DNA from: Pseudomonas xantholysinigenes
GTDB taxonomy: Bacteria > Pseudomonadota > Gammaproteobacteria > Pseudomonadales > Pseudomonadaceae
DNA: 64,000 bases
Direction: 5' to 3'
Assembly: GCF_014268885.2 (NCBI RefSeq)
Contig: NZ_CP077095.1
Span: forward strand, 4,495,001 to 4,559,000
In this document: piece by piece, positions 26,960-35,521 of the stretch
Numbering within the stretch: position 1 is the first letter of the stretch
Layout of the letters: each line of letters opens with the position of its first letter
Program-made: the position numbers and the translations under genes
Notes under the pieces: model-generated
The model's input: only the letters and a program-made list of their open reading frames with translations
What the model was told of the DNA's origin: nothing
Databases searched by the model: none

Positions 26960-28555
26960 ATGAAATCGCTACCGCTACGCGCTGCCCTGGCAGCGGTCAT
27001 CCTGGGCGCCGCATCGAGCCTGGCGGCCAAGCCGCTGGTGGTGTGCACCGAGGCCAGCCCGGAAGGCTTCGACATCGTCCAGTACACCACCGCCGTCACC
27101 GCCGATGCCACGGCCGAGGCCATCTTCAACCGCCTGGTCGACTTCAAGCCCGGCACCACCGAGATCCAGCCAGCGCTGGCCGAGCGCTGGGACATCAGCC
27201 CCGACGGGCTGGTCTACACCTTCCACCTGCGTGAAGGCGTCAAGTTCCACACCACCGACTACTTCACCCCCACGCGCGACTTCAACGCCGATGACGTGCT
27301 GTGGAGCCTGAACCGGCAACTGCGCAAAGACCATCCCTGGCACGACAAGACCAGCGTCGGCTACCCCTATTTCGAGAGCATGGCCTTCAAGGACCTGCTC
27401 AAGTCGGTCGAGAAGACCGACGACCACACCGTGGTGATCACCCTGACCCGCCCGGAAGCTCCCTTCCTGCGCGACATGGCCATGGCCTTCACCTCGATCT
27501 ATTCCGCCGAGTACGGCGACCAGCTGCTCAAGGCCGGCAAGACCGGCGATCTGAACAGCAAGCCGATCGGCACCGGGCCGTTCATCTTCCAGCGCTACAA
27601 CAAGGACGCCCAGGTCCGCTACAAGCCGAACCCGGACTATTTCCGTGGCAAGCCGCCGGCCGACGCGCTGATCTTCGCCATCGCCACCGACAGCAACGTG
27701 CGCCTGCAGAAGCTGCGCGCCAATGAATGCCAGATCGCCCTGTACCCCAAGCCTGACGACGTGCCGAGCATGAAGAGCGATCCCAAACTGAAGGTCGTCG
27801 AGATCGAGGCGCTGGTCACCGGCTACATCTCCATGAACACCCAGCACAAGTACCTGAGCGACGTGCGCGTGCGCAAGGCGATCAACATGGCCTTCGACCG
27901 CCAGACCCACGTCGACCAGCTGTTCGGCAAAGGCAACGCCCTGGTCGGGGTCAACCCCTATCCGCCGACCATGATCGGCTACAACACCGACAACAAGAAC
28001 CCGCCGTACGACCTGGACAAGGCCCGCGCCCTGCTCAAGGAAGCCGGCGTCCCCGAAGGCACGGTGATCACCCTGTTCACCCGCAATGGCGGCGGCCCGA
28101 CCAACCCCAACCCGCGGTTGTCCGCCGAGATGCTGCAAGCCGACCTGGCCAAGATCGGCATCAAGCTCGATATCCGAGTGATGGAGTGGGCCGAGATGCT
28201 GCGCCGCGCCAAGAAGGGCGAAGCCGACCTGGTTTCGGCGGGCTGGGCCGGCGACAACGGCGACCCGGACAACTTCCTCACACCGATGCTCAGCTGCGAC
28301 GCGGCGAAGAGTGGCGAGAACTACGCGCGCTGGTGCAATCCGAAATTCCAGGAACTGATCAGCCGCGCCCGTGAAGTGATCGACAACGACGAACGCGCCA
28401 AGCTCTATAACCAGGCTTTGGCGGTGTACGATGAAGACCAACCGTGGATCAGCATGGCCCACCCGAAAATGTTCACCGCCATGCGCGAGAACGTCGAAGG
28501 CTATGTGATCAACCCACTGACCAACAACAACTTCGCCACCACCAAGGTGAAGTAG
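26960..28555 (+). CDS. ABC-transporter peptide-binding protein (third DppA paralog)
   Basis: A 531-residue SBP_bac_5 protein; ATG 26960 has GGGAGG upstream and gives signal peptide MKSLPLRAALAAVILGAASS. It shows LVVCTEASPEGFDIVQYTTA and SKPIGTGPFIFQRYNKDAQV but is more divergent than the first two paralogs (for example WSLNRQLRKDHPWHDKTSVG in place of the FNRMLDK motif). It lies directly before dppB, so it is probably the cognate binding protein of the transporter. A strong hairpin separates it from dppB. Confidence 0.92.
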   Translation: MKSLPLRAALAAVILGAASSLAAKPLVVCTEASPEGFDIVQYTTAVTADATAEAIFNRLVDFKPGTTEIQPALAERWDISPDGLVYTFHLREGVKFHTTDYFTPTRDFNADDVLWSLNRQLRKDHPWHDKTSVGYPYFESMAFKDLLKSVEKTDDHTVVITLTRPEAPFLRDMAMAFTSIYSAEYGDQLLKAGKTGDLNSKPIGTGPFIFQRYNKDAQVRYKPNPDYFRGKPPADALIFAIATDSNVRLQKLRANECQIALYPKPDDVPSMKSDPKLKVVEIEALVTGYISMNTQHKYLSDVRVRKAINMAFDRQTHVDQLFGKGNALVGVNPYPPTMIGYNTDNKNPPYDLDKARALLKEAGVPEGTVITLFTRNGGGPTNPNPRLSAEMLQADLAKIGIKLDIRVMEWAEMLRRAKKGEADLVSAGWAGDNGDPDNFLTPMLSCDAAKSGENYARWCNPKFQELISRAREVIDNDERAKLYNQALAVYDEDQPWISMAHPKMFTAMRENVEGYVINPLTNNNFATTKVK

Positions 28556-28565
28556 AACAACAACA

Positions 28566-28597
28566 GCCGCCGGACCTTGTGCAAGAGGTCCGGCGGC
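28566..28597 (+). promoter_or_regulatory. Perfect 11-bp hairpin between binding-protein and permease genes
   Basis: GCCGCCGGACC, a 10-nt loop and its exact complement, 10 nt after the binding-protein stop. This location is typical for hairpins that protect the upstream message and reduce permease expression. No T-run follows. Confidence 0.6.
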
Positions 28598-28630
28598 GCC
28601 GCCGTTCCGGCTGATGAGGTACCCCCGACA

Positions 28631-29641
28631 ATGTTGAGTTTTATTGCCCGACGCCTGGGTCTGCTGATCCCGACCTTCTTCGGTATCACCCTGCTTACCT
28701 TCGCGCTCATACGCCTGATCCCCGGCGACCCGGTCGAAGTGATGATGGGCGAACGCCGGGTCGACCCCGAAATGCATGCCCAGGCCATGGAGCGCCTGGG
28801 CCTGAACAAGCCCCTGCCAGTCCAGTACCTGGACTACGTCGGCAAGCTTGCCCAGGGTGATCTCGGCGAGTCCCTGCGCACCCGCGAAAGCGTCTGGAAC
28901 GAATTCCTCACCCTGTTCCCCGCCACGCTGGAGCTGGCCATGGCCGCCCTGCTGTTCGCCGGGGTCATCGGCCTGCTGGCCGGGGTGATCGCCGCGCTCA
29001 AGCGCGGTTCGCTGTTCGACCACGGAGTGATGGGCATCTCCCTGGCCGGCTACTCGATGCCGATTTTCTGGTGGGGCCTGATCCTGATCATGTTCTTCTC
29101 GGTGAGTCTGGGCTGGACCCCGGTGTCCGGGCGTATCGACCTGCTCTACGACATCGAGCCGAAGACCGGCTTCATGCTCATCGACACCCTGCTCAGCGAC
29201 GAGGAAGGTGCCTTCAAGGACGCGGTGATGCACCTGATCCTGCCGGCCATCGTGCTGGGTACCATCCCGCTGGCGGTAATCGCCCGCATGACCCGCTCGT
29301 CGATGCTCGAGGTACTGCGCGAGGACTACATCCGCACCGCCCGCGCCAAAGGCCTGTCGCCGTCGCGCGTGGTGTTCATCCACGGCCTGCGCAACGCGCT
29401 GATCCCGGTGCTCACCGTGTTCGGCCTGCAAGTCGGCACACTGCTGGCCGGCGCCGTGCTCACCGAAACCATCTTCTCCTGGCCGGGCATCGGCAAATGG
29501 CTGATCGAAGCCATCGGCGCCCGTGACTACCCCGTGGTGCAGAACGGCATCCTGTTGATCGCCTGCCTGGTGATCCTGGTCAACTTCGTCGTGGACATCC
29601 TCTACGGCCTGGCCAACCCACGCATCCGTCACCAGCGCTGA
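28631..29641 (+). CDS. dppB: Dipeptide ABC transporter permease DppB
   Basis: A 336-residue inner-membrane permease with six transmembrane segments. ATG 28631 (MLSFIARRLGLLIPTFFGIT) is chosen over a frame starting 18 codons upstream. The OppB-type N-terminal LIRLIPGDPVEVMMGERR and the EAA loop DYIRTARAKGLSPSRVVFIH, which contacts the ATPases, are present. It pairs with DppC, 11 nt downstream. Confidence 0.95.
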   Translation: MLSFIARRLGLLIPTFFGITLLTFALIRLIPGDPVEVMMGERRVDPEMHAQAMERLGLNKPLPVQYLDYVGKLAQGDLGESLRTRESVWNEFLTLFPATLELAMAALLFAGVIGLLAGVIAALKRGSLFDHGVMGISLAGYSMPIFWWGLILIMFFSVSLGWTPVSGRIDLLYDIEPKTGFMLIDTLLSDEEGAFKDAVMHLILPAIVLGTIPLAVIARMTRSSMLEVLREDYIRTARAKGLSPSRVVFIHGLRNALIPVLTVFGLQVGTLLAGAVLTETIFSWPGIGKWLIEAIGARDYPVVQNGILLIACLVILVNFVVDILYGLANPRIRHQR

Positions 29642-29651
29642 GGATTCCATC

Positions 29652-30578
29652 ATGACCAGCCCGATCCCGAAATCCGTCACCCCGTCCAGCGCGGTTGACC
29701 AAAGCTTGCTCTACCCCTCGCCCTACAAGGAATTCTGGCAGGCCTTCTCGCGCAACAAAGGCGCGGTGGCCGGCCTGGCCTTCATGTGCCTGATCGTGTT
29801 CTGCGCGCTGTTCGCCCCTTGGGTGGCACCGCACAACCCCAGCGAGCAGTATCGCGACTTCCTGCTGACCCCACCGGTCTGGCTCGAAGGCGGCACCTGG
29901 CAGTTCATCCTCGGCACCGACGAACTGGGCCGTGACTTGCTGTCACGCCTGATCCAGGGCTCGCGCCTGTCGCTGCTGATCGGCCTGTCGTCGGTGGTGA
30001 TGTCGCTGATCCCTGGCATCCTGCTCGGCCTGCTGGCCGGTTTCTTCCCGCAGATCCTCGGCCCGTCGATCATGCGCCTGATGGACGTGATGCTGGCCCT
30101 GCCCTCGCTGCTGCTGGCCGTGGCCATCGTCGCCATCCTCGGCCCAGGCCTGATCAACACCGTGATCGCCATCGCCATCGTTTCGCTGCCGTCCTATGTG
30201 CGTCTGACCCGCGCCGCGGTGATGGGCGAACTGAACCGCGACTACGTCACCGCCGCGCGTCTGGCCGGTGCCGGCCTGCCACGGCTGATGTTCGTCACCG
30301 TGCTGCCCAACTGCATGGCGCCACTGATCGTGCAGGCGACGCTGAGCTTCTCCTCGGCGATCCTCGACGCCGCCGCCCTGGGCTTCCTCGGCCTCGGCGT
30401 GCAGCCGCCAACTCCCGAGTGGGGCACCATGCTGGCCTCGGCCCGCGACTATATCGAACGCGCCTGGTGGGTAGTGAGCCTGCCTGGCCTGACCATTTTG
30501 CTCAGTGTGCTGGCAATCAACCTGATGGGCGACGGACTGCGCGATGCGCTGGACCCGAAACTCAAGAATGCCGCCTGA
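29652..30578 (+). CDS. dppC: Dipeptide ABC transporter permease DppC
   Basis: A 308-residue permease. N-terminal cytosolic segment, then [20 protein letters not shown] as first helix, [16 protein letters not shown] motif ([20 protein letters not shown]) of OppC/DppC proteins, and EAA loop region [20 protein letters not shown]. Forms the channel with DppB. Located 11 nt before dppD. Confidence 0.95.
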   Translation: MTSPIPKSVTPSSAVDQSLLYPSPYKEFWQAFSRNKGAVAGLAFMCLIVFCALFAPWVAPHNPSEQYRDFLLTPPVWLEGGTWQFILGTDELGRDLLSRLIQGSRLSLLIGLSSVVMSLIPGILLGLLAGFFPQILGPSIMRLMDVMLALPSLLLAVAIVAILGPGLINTVIAIAIVSLPSYVRLTRAAVMGELNRDYVTAARLAGAGLPRLMFVTVLPNCMAPLIVQATLSFSSAILDAAALGFLGLGVQPPTPEWGTMLASARDYIERAWWVVSLPGLTILLSVLAINLMGDGLRDALDPKLKNAA

Positions 30579-30588
30579 GGAGACCGCC

Positions 30589-31557
30589 ATGTCACTGTTG
30601 CAGATCAACAACCTGAATGTGCGCTTCGGCGACGCCAATGCCGTACCCGTGGTCGACGGCCTGGAGCTCTCGGTGGACGCCGGCGAGATCCTCGCCATCG
30701 TCGGCGAGTCGGGCTCTGGCAAGTCGGTCACCATGATGGCCCTGATGGGCCTGATCGACGCCCCCGGGCGCATCACCGCCGATGTGCTCAATTTCGACGG
30801 CATCGACATGCTCAAGCTCAGCGGCCGGCAACGACGCAAAGTGGTGGGCAAGGACATCGCCATGGTCTTCCAGGACCCGATGACCGCGCTCAACCCCAGC
30901 TATACCGTGGGCTACCAGATCGAGGAAGTGCTGCGCCAGCACCTCGGGCTGAAGGGCAAGGCCGCGCGCCAGCGCGCCCTGGAGCTGCTGAAGAAGGTCG
31001 AGATTCCGGCCGCCGAAAGCCGCCTGGACGCCTACCCGCACCAGCTGTCCGGCGGCATGAGCCAGCGCGTGGCGATTGCCATGGCCATCGCCGGCGAGCC
31101 GAAGCTGCTGATCGCCGACGAACCGACCACCGCGCTGGATGTGACCATCCAGGCGCAGATCATGGAACTGCTGGTCAACCTGCAGAAGGAGCGCAACATG
31201 GCGCTCATCCTGATCACCCACGACCTGGCGGTGGTCGCCGAAACCGCCAAGCGGGTGTGCGTGATGTACGCCGGCCAAGCGGTCGAGGTCGGCCAGGTAC
31301 CAGAGCTGTTCGACATCCCTGCCCACCCGTACAGCGAAGCACTGCTGGCGGCAATCCCCGAGCACAGCATCGGCGCCGAGCGCCTGGCCACCCTGCCCGG
31401 CATCGTTCCTGGCCGCTATGACCGCCCACAGGGCTGCCTGCTGTCGCCGCGCTGCCCCTATGTCCAGGAAAACTGCCGCCGGCAGCGCCCGGCCCTCGAT
31501 CCCCAGGCCCATAGCCTGGTGCGTTGCTTCTATCCGCTGAACCAGGAGGTGGCGTGA
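30589..31557 (+). CDS. dppD: Dipeptide ABC transporter ATP-binding protein DppD
   Basis: A 322-residue ATPase. ATG 30589 ([20 protein letters not shown]) is chosen over a longer frame inside dppC. Walker [11 protein letters not shown]-loop [12 protein letters not shown], signature [14 protein letters not shown], Walker [15 protein letters not shown] and H-loop LITHDLAVV. The C-terminal oligopeptide_HPY region contains the cysteine cluster [14 protein letters not shown]. Stop overlaps the next start (TGATG). Confidence 0.96.
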   Translation: MSLLQINNLNVRFGDANAVPVVDGLELSVDAGEILAIVGESGSGKSVTMMALMGLIDAPGRITADVLNFDGIDMLKLSGRQRRKVVGKDIAMVFQDPMTALNPSYTVGYQIEEVLRQHLGLKGKAARQRALELLKKVEIPAAESRLDAYPHQLSGGMSQRVAIAMAIAGEPKLLIADEPTTALDVTIQAQIMELLVNLQKERNMALILITHDLAVVAETAKRVCVMYAGQAVEVGQVPELFDIPAHPYSEALLAAIPEHSIGAERLATLPGIVPGRYDRPQGCLLSPRCPYVQENCRRQRPALDPQAHSLVRCFYPLNQEVA

Positions 31558-32525
31558 TGGCCGTCGTACTTTCCGCCCGCGAGCTGACCCGCCACTACGA
31601 AGTCTCCCGCGGCTTGTTCAAGGGCCACGCCCTGGTGCGCGCGCTCAACGGCGTGTCGTTCGAGCTGGAGGCCGGCAAGACCCTGGCCGTGGTCGGCGAG
31701 TCGGGTTGTGGCAAGTCCACCCTGGCCCGTGCGTTGACCCTGATCGAGGAACCGTCTTCCGGCTCGCTGCAGATCGCCGGCCATGAGGTCAAGGGCGCCA
31801 GTAAGGACCAGCGCAAGCAACTGCGCCGCGACGTGCAGATGGTGTTCCAGAGCCCGTATGCCTCGCTCAACCCTCGGCAGAAGATCGGTGACCAGCTGGC
31901 CGAGCCGCTGCTGATCAACACCTCGCTGAGCAAGGCCGAGCGCCGCGAAAAAGTGCAGAAGATGATGGAGCAGGTGGGCCTGCGCCCCGAGCACTACCAG
32001 CGCTATCCGCACATGTTCTCTGGCGGGCAGCGCCAGCGGATCGCCCTGGCCCGGGCGATGATGCTGCAACCCAAGGTGCTGGTGGCGGACGAACCGACCT
32101 CGGCGCTGGATGTGTCGATCCAGGCCCAGGTGCTGAACCTGTTCATGGACCTGCAGAAGGAATTCAACACCGCCTACGTGTTCATCTCCCACAACCTGGC
32201 GGTGGTACGCCATGTGGCGGACCAGGTGCTGGTGATGTACCTGGGACGGCCGGCGGAAATGGGGCCGAAGGAGGATATCTACGAGAAGCCTCTGCATCCG
32301 TACACCCAAGCGCTGCTGTCGGCGACCCCGGCGATCCACCCGGACCCGCTGAAGCCGAAGATCCGCATTGCCGGTGAATTGCCCAACCCGCTGAATCCGC
32401 CGGATGGCTGCGCGTTCCACAAGCGTTGCCCGCATGCCACCGAGCGCTGTGCCAAGGAAGTGCCGGCGTTGCGGCAGGTGAGCACGCGGCAGGTGGCTTG
32501 CCACTATGCCGAGCAATTTCTTTAG
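31557..32525 (+). CDS. dppF: Dipeptide ABC transporter ATP-binding protein DppF
   Basis: A 322-residue second ATPase, starting at ATG 31557 overlapping the dppD stop; GGAGG lies 8 nt upstream. Walker A GESGCGKSTLARAL, Q-loop MVFQSPYASLNPRQ, signature FSGGQRQRIALARAM, Walker B VLVADEPTSALDVS, and C-terminal GCAFHKRCPHATERC cysteine motif. Last gene of the cluster, followed by a GC-rich hairpin at 32537. Confidence 0.96.
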   Translation: MAVVLSARELTRHYEVSRGLFKGHALVRALNGVSFELEAGKTLAVVGESGCGKSTLARALTLIEEPSSGSLQIAGHEVKGASKDQRKQLRRDVQMVFQSPYASLNPRQKIGDQLAEPLLINTSLSKAERREKVQKMMEQVGLRPEHYQRYPHMFSGGQRQRIALARAMMLQPKVLVADEPTSALDVSIQAQVLNLFMDLQKEFNTAYVFISHNLAVVRHVADQVLVMYLGRPAEMGPKEDIYEKPLHPYTQALLSATPAIHPDPLKPKIRIAGELPNPLNPPDGCAFHKRCPHATERCAKEVPALRQVSTRQVACHYAEQFL

Positions 32526-32536
32526 CCTTTAGAAAG

Positions 32537-32559
32537 CCGGGGCCGCCCTGCGGCCCCGG
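32537..32559. terminator. GC-rich hairpin between dppF and the convergent small gene
   Basis: CCGGGGCCGC-CCT-GCGGCCCCGG, 10 perfect pairs, 12 nt past the dppF stop. On the minus strand it is followed by CTTTCT, so it may serve the convergent 24-codon gene as well as dppF. Confidence 0.6.
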
Positions 32560-32564
32560 GGATC

Positions 32565-32639
32565 TCAATGCATAAAGAACCAGATCAGGATGATCACCGG
32601 AATCGGCACTCCAATCATCCACAGCAGTATCGAGCGCAT
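32565..32639 (-). CDS. 24-residue single-span membrane protein
   Basis: A 25-codon open frame (including TGA) starting MRSILLWMIGVPIPVIILIW and ending FFMH. GAGGAG stands 7 nt before the ATG. The product is almost wholly one hydrophobic helix with a positive N-terminus and a central Gly-Val-Pro-Ile-Pro kink. I have the impression of similar tiny MRS-LLW-IGVPIPVIILIW proteins in other pseudomonads, which suggests selection, but I cannot check. Function unknown. It lies antisense after dppF and ends at the shared hairpin 32537-32559. Confidence 0.65.
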   Translation of the reverse strand: MRSILLWMIGVPIPVIILIWFFMH

Positions 32640-32813
32640 GGCCGTTCTCCTCGTTCGGTGTTGAACAAAAGAGGTGCAGCCCCCATGCCAGCTGTATCAA
32701 AAAATTACATACATACGAATCAAGCCCTTAGCCGGTAACCGCTCAGGAAAACCGTGCAAAATGCCGGGTCCACGTCCTTGCACCTGGGTTTTCTGCAATG
32801 CACTATCGAACCC

Positions 32814-33623
32814 ATGACCGCCACTCCCCTCCCAGACGGCCCCGGGCAAACCCCGCTCACCGCCGACACCGTCATGCGCTACCACCTGTGCTGGAAGCAT
32901 CGCGACCTCGACGGGGTAATGGCGCTGTACCATCCGCACATCCAGTACCACGACTTCTTCCAGAACCGCGTGCTCGGCTTCGACGAGCTGCGCGACTACG
33001 TGCGCGCCTGCCTGCCCCATGAGGCCGGCGAGGACATTGTCCACAGCGACCGCATCCGCGTTGATGGCTGCACCGCGTTCATCCAGTACCAGGTCACGGT
33101 ACAGGGCGGGGATGGCCTGGTGGCGTTCCAATCCAGCGAGGCGATCACGGTCAAGGACGGGCTGATCTGGCGGGTCAACGAGTACGCCACCCTGGTACGC
33201 CAGGGCGGCAACGCCAGCCTGCCGGGCGGCCCACGCCCGGCCACCAGCCGCCTGGGCCTGTCGCCACGGCAACTGTCGACCATGGCCCAGGACCTGGAGC
33301 ATTACTTCCAGGCCCAACACCCCTATCTCGACCCGGAACTCGACCTGCAGCAGGTCGCCGACGCCAGCGGCTACAGCCGCAACCAGATCTCCTACCTGCT
33401 CAACCAGGTGCTCGGCCAGAGCTTTTACCGCTACGTCAACCAGGCCCGCCTGCAACACCTGATGGCCAGCCTGGGTGATGAAAGCCTGCGTACGCCGATC
33501 GACGAACTGGCATTCAACGCCGGCTTCAACTCGCTGTCGGCCTTCTACAAGTGCTTCCGCGAACACACCGGCCTGTCACCCAAGGCCTATCTCAAGCAAA
33601 TTTCCCTGCGTGCACGCACGTAA
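32814..33623 (+). CDS. AraC-family regulator with N-terminal SnoaL/NTF2-like domain
   Basis: A 269-residue protein starting at ATG 32814. Residues about 15-125 form a SnoaL/NTF2-like cone (VMRYHLCWKHRDLDGVMALY, HPHIQYHDFFQNRVLGFDEL, FIQYQVTVQGGDGLVAFQSS), in place of the usual AraC cupin. Residues about 160-265 are the double helix-turn-helix (LQQVADASGYSRNQISYLLN, PIDELAFNAGFNSLSAFYKC, FREHTGLSPKAYLKQ). It probably senses a small ligand and controls the oxidase/cupin/PotF genes directly downstream on the same strand; this is inferred from position. Confidence 0.82.
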   Translation: MTATPLPDGPGQTPLTADTVMRYHLCWKHRDLDGVMALYHPHIQYHDFFQNRVLGFDELRDYVRACLPHEAGEDIVHSDRIRVDGCTAFIQYQVTVQGGDGLVAFQSSEAITVKDGLIWRVNEYATLVRQGGNASLPGGPRPATSRLGLSPRQLSTMAQDLEHYFQAQHPYLDPELDLQQVADASGYSRNQISYLLNQVLGQSFYRYVNQARLQHLMASLGDESLRTPIDELAFNAGFNSLSAFYKCFREHTGLSPKAYLKQISLRART

Positions 33624-33687
33624 GACAGCCCTGCCAGCGCTTCACTAGGATCGCCCACAGACCCAAGTGGATGTGGAGCCCGACCCG

Positions 33688-35094
33688 ATGCAACCCCTGC
33701 GCACGATCAGCCTGTGGATGGACCAGCTCGACGAGCCGCTATGCGCGCGCCCAGCCCTGCGCCAGGACCTGGATGTCGATGTGTGCATCATCGGCGCCGG
33801 CTACACCGGCCTGTGGACCGCCTATTACCTCAAGCGCCAGGCGCCCCAGCTGAACATCGCGGTGATCGAGGCCAACATTGCCGGTTTCGGCGCCTCCGGG
33901 CGCAACGGCGGCTGGCTGATGGGCAATTTGCTCGGCGAGGACCGCCTGCTCGCCACCCTCTCGCCGCAGCAACGGCGTGAAAGCATCGACCTGCTGCATG
34001 GCATCCCCGACGAGGTCCATGAGGTGCTGCTGCGTGAAGGCATCGCCTGCGACTACCGCAAGGGCGGCGTGCTGTATTGCGCCGCGCGCTACCCGGAACA
34101 GGAGCGCAGCCTGCGCGCCTGGCTCGATGACCTCTATCGACTGGGCATGACCGAGGACGACTATCGCTGGCTGCGTCCCGAACAGCTGGAGGCCCAGCTG
34201 AAGATCAGCACGCCCTATGGCGCCATCTTCAATCCGCATGTCGCCACGATCCAGCCGGCCAAACTGGTACGCGGCCTGGCGCGAGCGGTCGAGGCCATGG
34301 GCGTGCCAATCTACGAAAACACCCCGGCCATCGACTGGCAGGCCGGTGAAGTGCGCACCCCACTGGCGCGCATCCGCAGCCACTGGGTGGTGCCCGCCGT
34401 CGAAGGCTATGCCGCCAGCCTGCCACCACTTGGGCGGCACCAGTTGCCGGTGCAGAGCCTGCTGGTGGCCACCGAGCCCTTGCCGGAATCGACCTGGGAA
34501 CAGATCGGCCTGAGCCAGGGCCAGGCCTTCAGCGAGAGCAGCCGCCAGGTCACCTACGGCCAGCGCAGCGCCGATAATCGCCTGGTGTTCGGCGCGCGCG
34601 GCGGTTATCGCTTTGGCGGTCGCTTGCGCGAGGACTTCACCCTCACCGGCAACGAAGTCGAATTGCGTCGCTACCTGTTCGGCGAACTGTTCCCGCAGCT
34701 CAAGCACGTGCGCATCACCCACTCATGGGGTGGCAACCTGGGCATGGCCCGGCGCTTTCGCCCGCACATGTTGTGCGACCGCCAACGCGGCATCGCCCTG
34801 TCCGGCGGCTACGGCGGCGAAGGTGTCGGCGCCAGCAACCTGGGTGGACGCACCTTGGCGGCGTTGATTCTCGGCCAGCACAACGCCCTGACCGCCCAGC
34901 CCTGGGTACACGACAACCGCCCGCTGTCGAGCCTGGCCAGCTGGCCGCCCGAGCCCTGCCGCTGGCTGGGCTACAACGCGATCATCCAGAGTTTCGTCCA
35001 CGAGGACCGGACCCTCGCCAACCCGGCCAGCGCCCTGTGGCAGCGGCGCCTGGCCAGTGGGTTGGCCGACTTCATGGAAGGCTTCATGCACTGA
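33688..35094 (+). CDS. FAD-dependent amino-acid/polyamine oxidase (PuuB/DAO family)
   Basis: A 468-residue flavoprotein. The FAD dinucleotide motif VCIIGAGYTGLWTAYYLK is at about residues 33-50, with GFGASGRNGGWLMGNLLG typical of PuuB/OrdL-like DAO oxidases. A late GGYGGEGVGASNLGGRTLAA fits flavin contact. Likely substrate: gamma-glutamylputrescine or a related amine, supported by the neighbouring PotF-like binding protein. ATG 33688 with GGAG 9 nt upstream is preferred to GTG 33667. Confidence 0.82.
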   Translation: MQPLRTISLWMDQLDEPLCARPALRQDLDVDVCIIGAGYTGLWTAYYLKRQAPQLNIAVIEANIAGFGASGRNGGWLMGNLLGEDRLLATLSPQQRRESIDLLHGIPDEVHEVLLREGIACDYRKGGVLYCAARYPEQERSLRAWLDDLYRLGMTEDDYRWLRPEQLEAQLKISTPYGAIFNPHVATIQPAKLVRGLARAVEAMGVPIYENTPAIDWQAGEVRTPLARIRSHWVVPAVEGYAASLPPLGRHQLPVQSLLVATEPLPESTWEQIGLSQGQAFSESSRQVTYGQRSADNRLVFGARGGYRFGGRLREDFTLTGNEVELRRYLFGELFPQLKHVRITHSWGGNLGMARRFRPHMLCDRQRGIALSGGYGGEGVGASNLGGRTLAALILGQHNALTAQPWVHDNRPLSSLASWPPEPCRWLGYNAIIQSFVHEDRTLANPASALWQRRLASGLADFMEGFMH

Positions 35095-35127
35095 CTTCCC
35101 TTCATCACCACACAGGATCCACCGGCC

Positions 35128-35469
35128 ATGAGCATCACCCAGTTCAAGCGCACCGACAGTGCCATCCTGGACAGTTCCAACCCGGTCGCCGTACCGCTCG
35201 GCGAACCGGTCGCGGTCACCTCGGTCACTTGCGTCGAACGCAGTGACGGCGTCGAGACCGGCATATGGGAATGCACCCCCGGGCGCTGGCGACGGCAGAT
35301 CGTGCAACAGGAGTTCTGCCATTTCATCAAGGGCCGCTGCACCTTCACCCCAGACGGTGGCGAACCGCTACTCATAGAAGCCGGAGATGCCCTGATGCTA
35401 CCGGCCAACAGCCTCGGCACCTGGGATATCCAGGAGACCGTGCGCAAGACCTACGTCCTGATTTTCTGA
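35128..35469 (+). CDS. Cupin-domain protein (DUF861/EutQ-like)
   Basis: A 113-residue single cupin: ETGIWECTPGRWRRQIVQQE and FCHFIKGRCTFTPDGGEPLL, followed by EAGDALMLPANSLGTWDIQE, the two conserved cupin motifs. Proteins of this kind accompany PuuB-type oxidases in amine catabolism, perhaps as a binding or isomerising factor; no catalytic role is shown. Located 33 nt after the oxidase gene. Confidence 0.85.
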   Translation: MSITQFKRTDSAILDSSNPVAVPLGEPVAVTSVTCVERSDGVETGIWECTPGRWRRQIVQQEFCHFIKGRCTFTPDGGEPLLIEAGDALMLPANSLGTWDIQETVRKTYVLIF

Positions 35470-35521
35470 TCCGCTGATCGCCTGCCTTCGATAACAACAG
35501 ACAAAGCAAGGTAACCCCGAC

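Noticed and set aside
26975..29680. A 901-codon open frame antisense to the third binding protein and dppB
   Set aside because: Mirrors the codon structure of the real genes; no homology or start signal.
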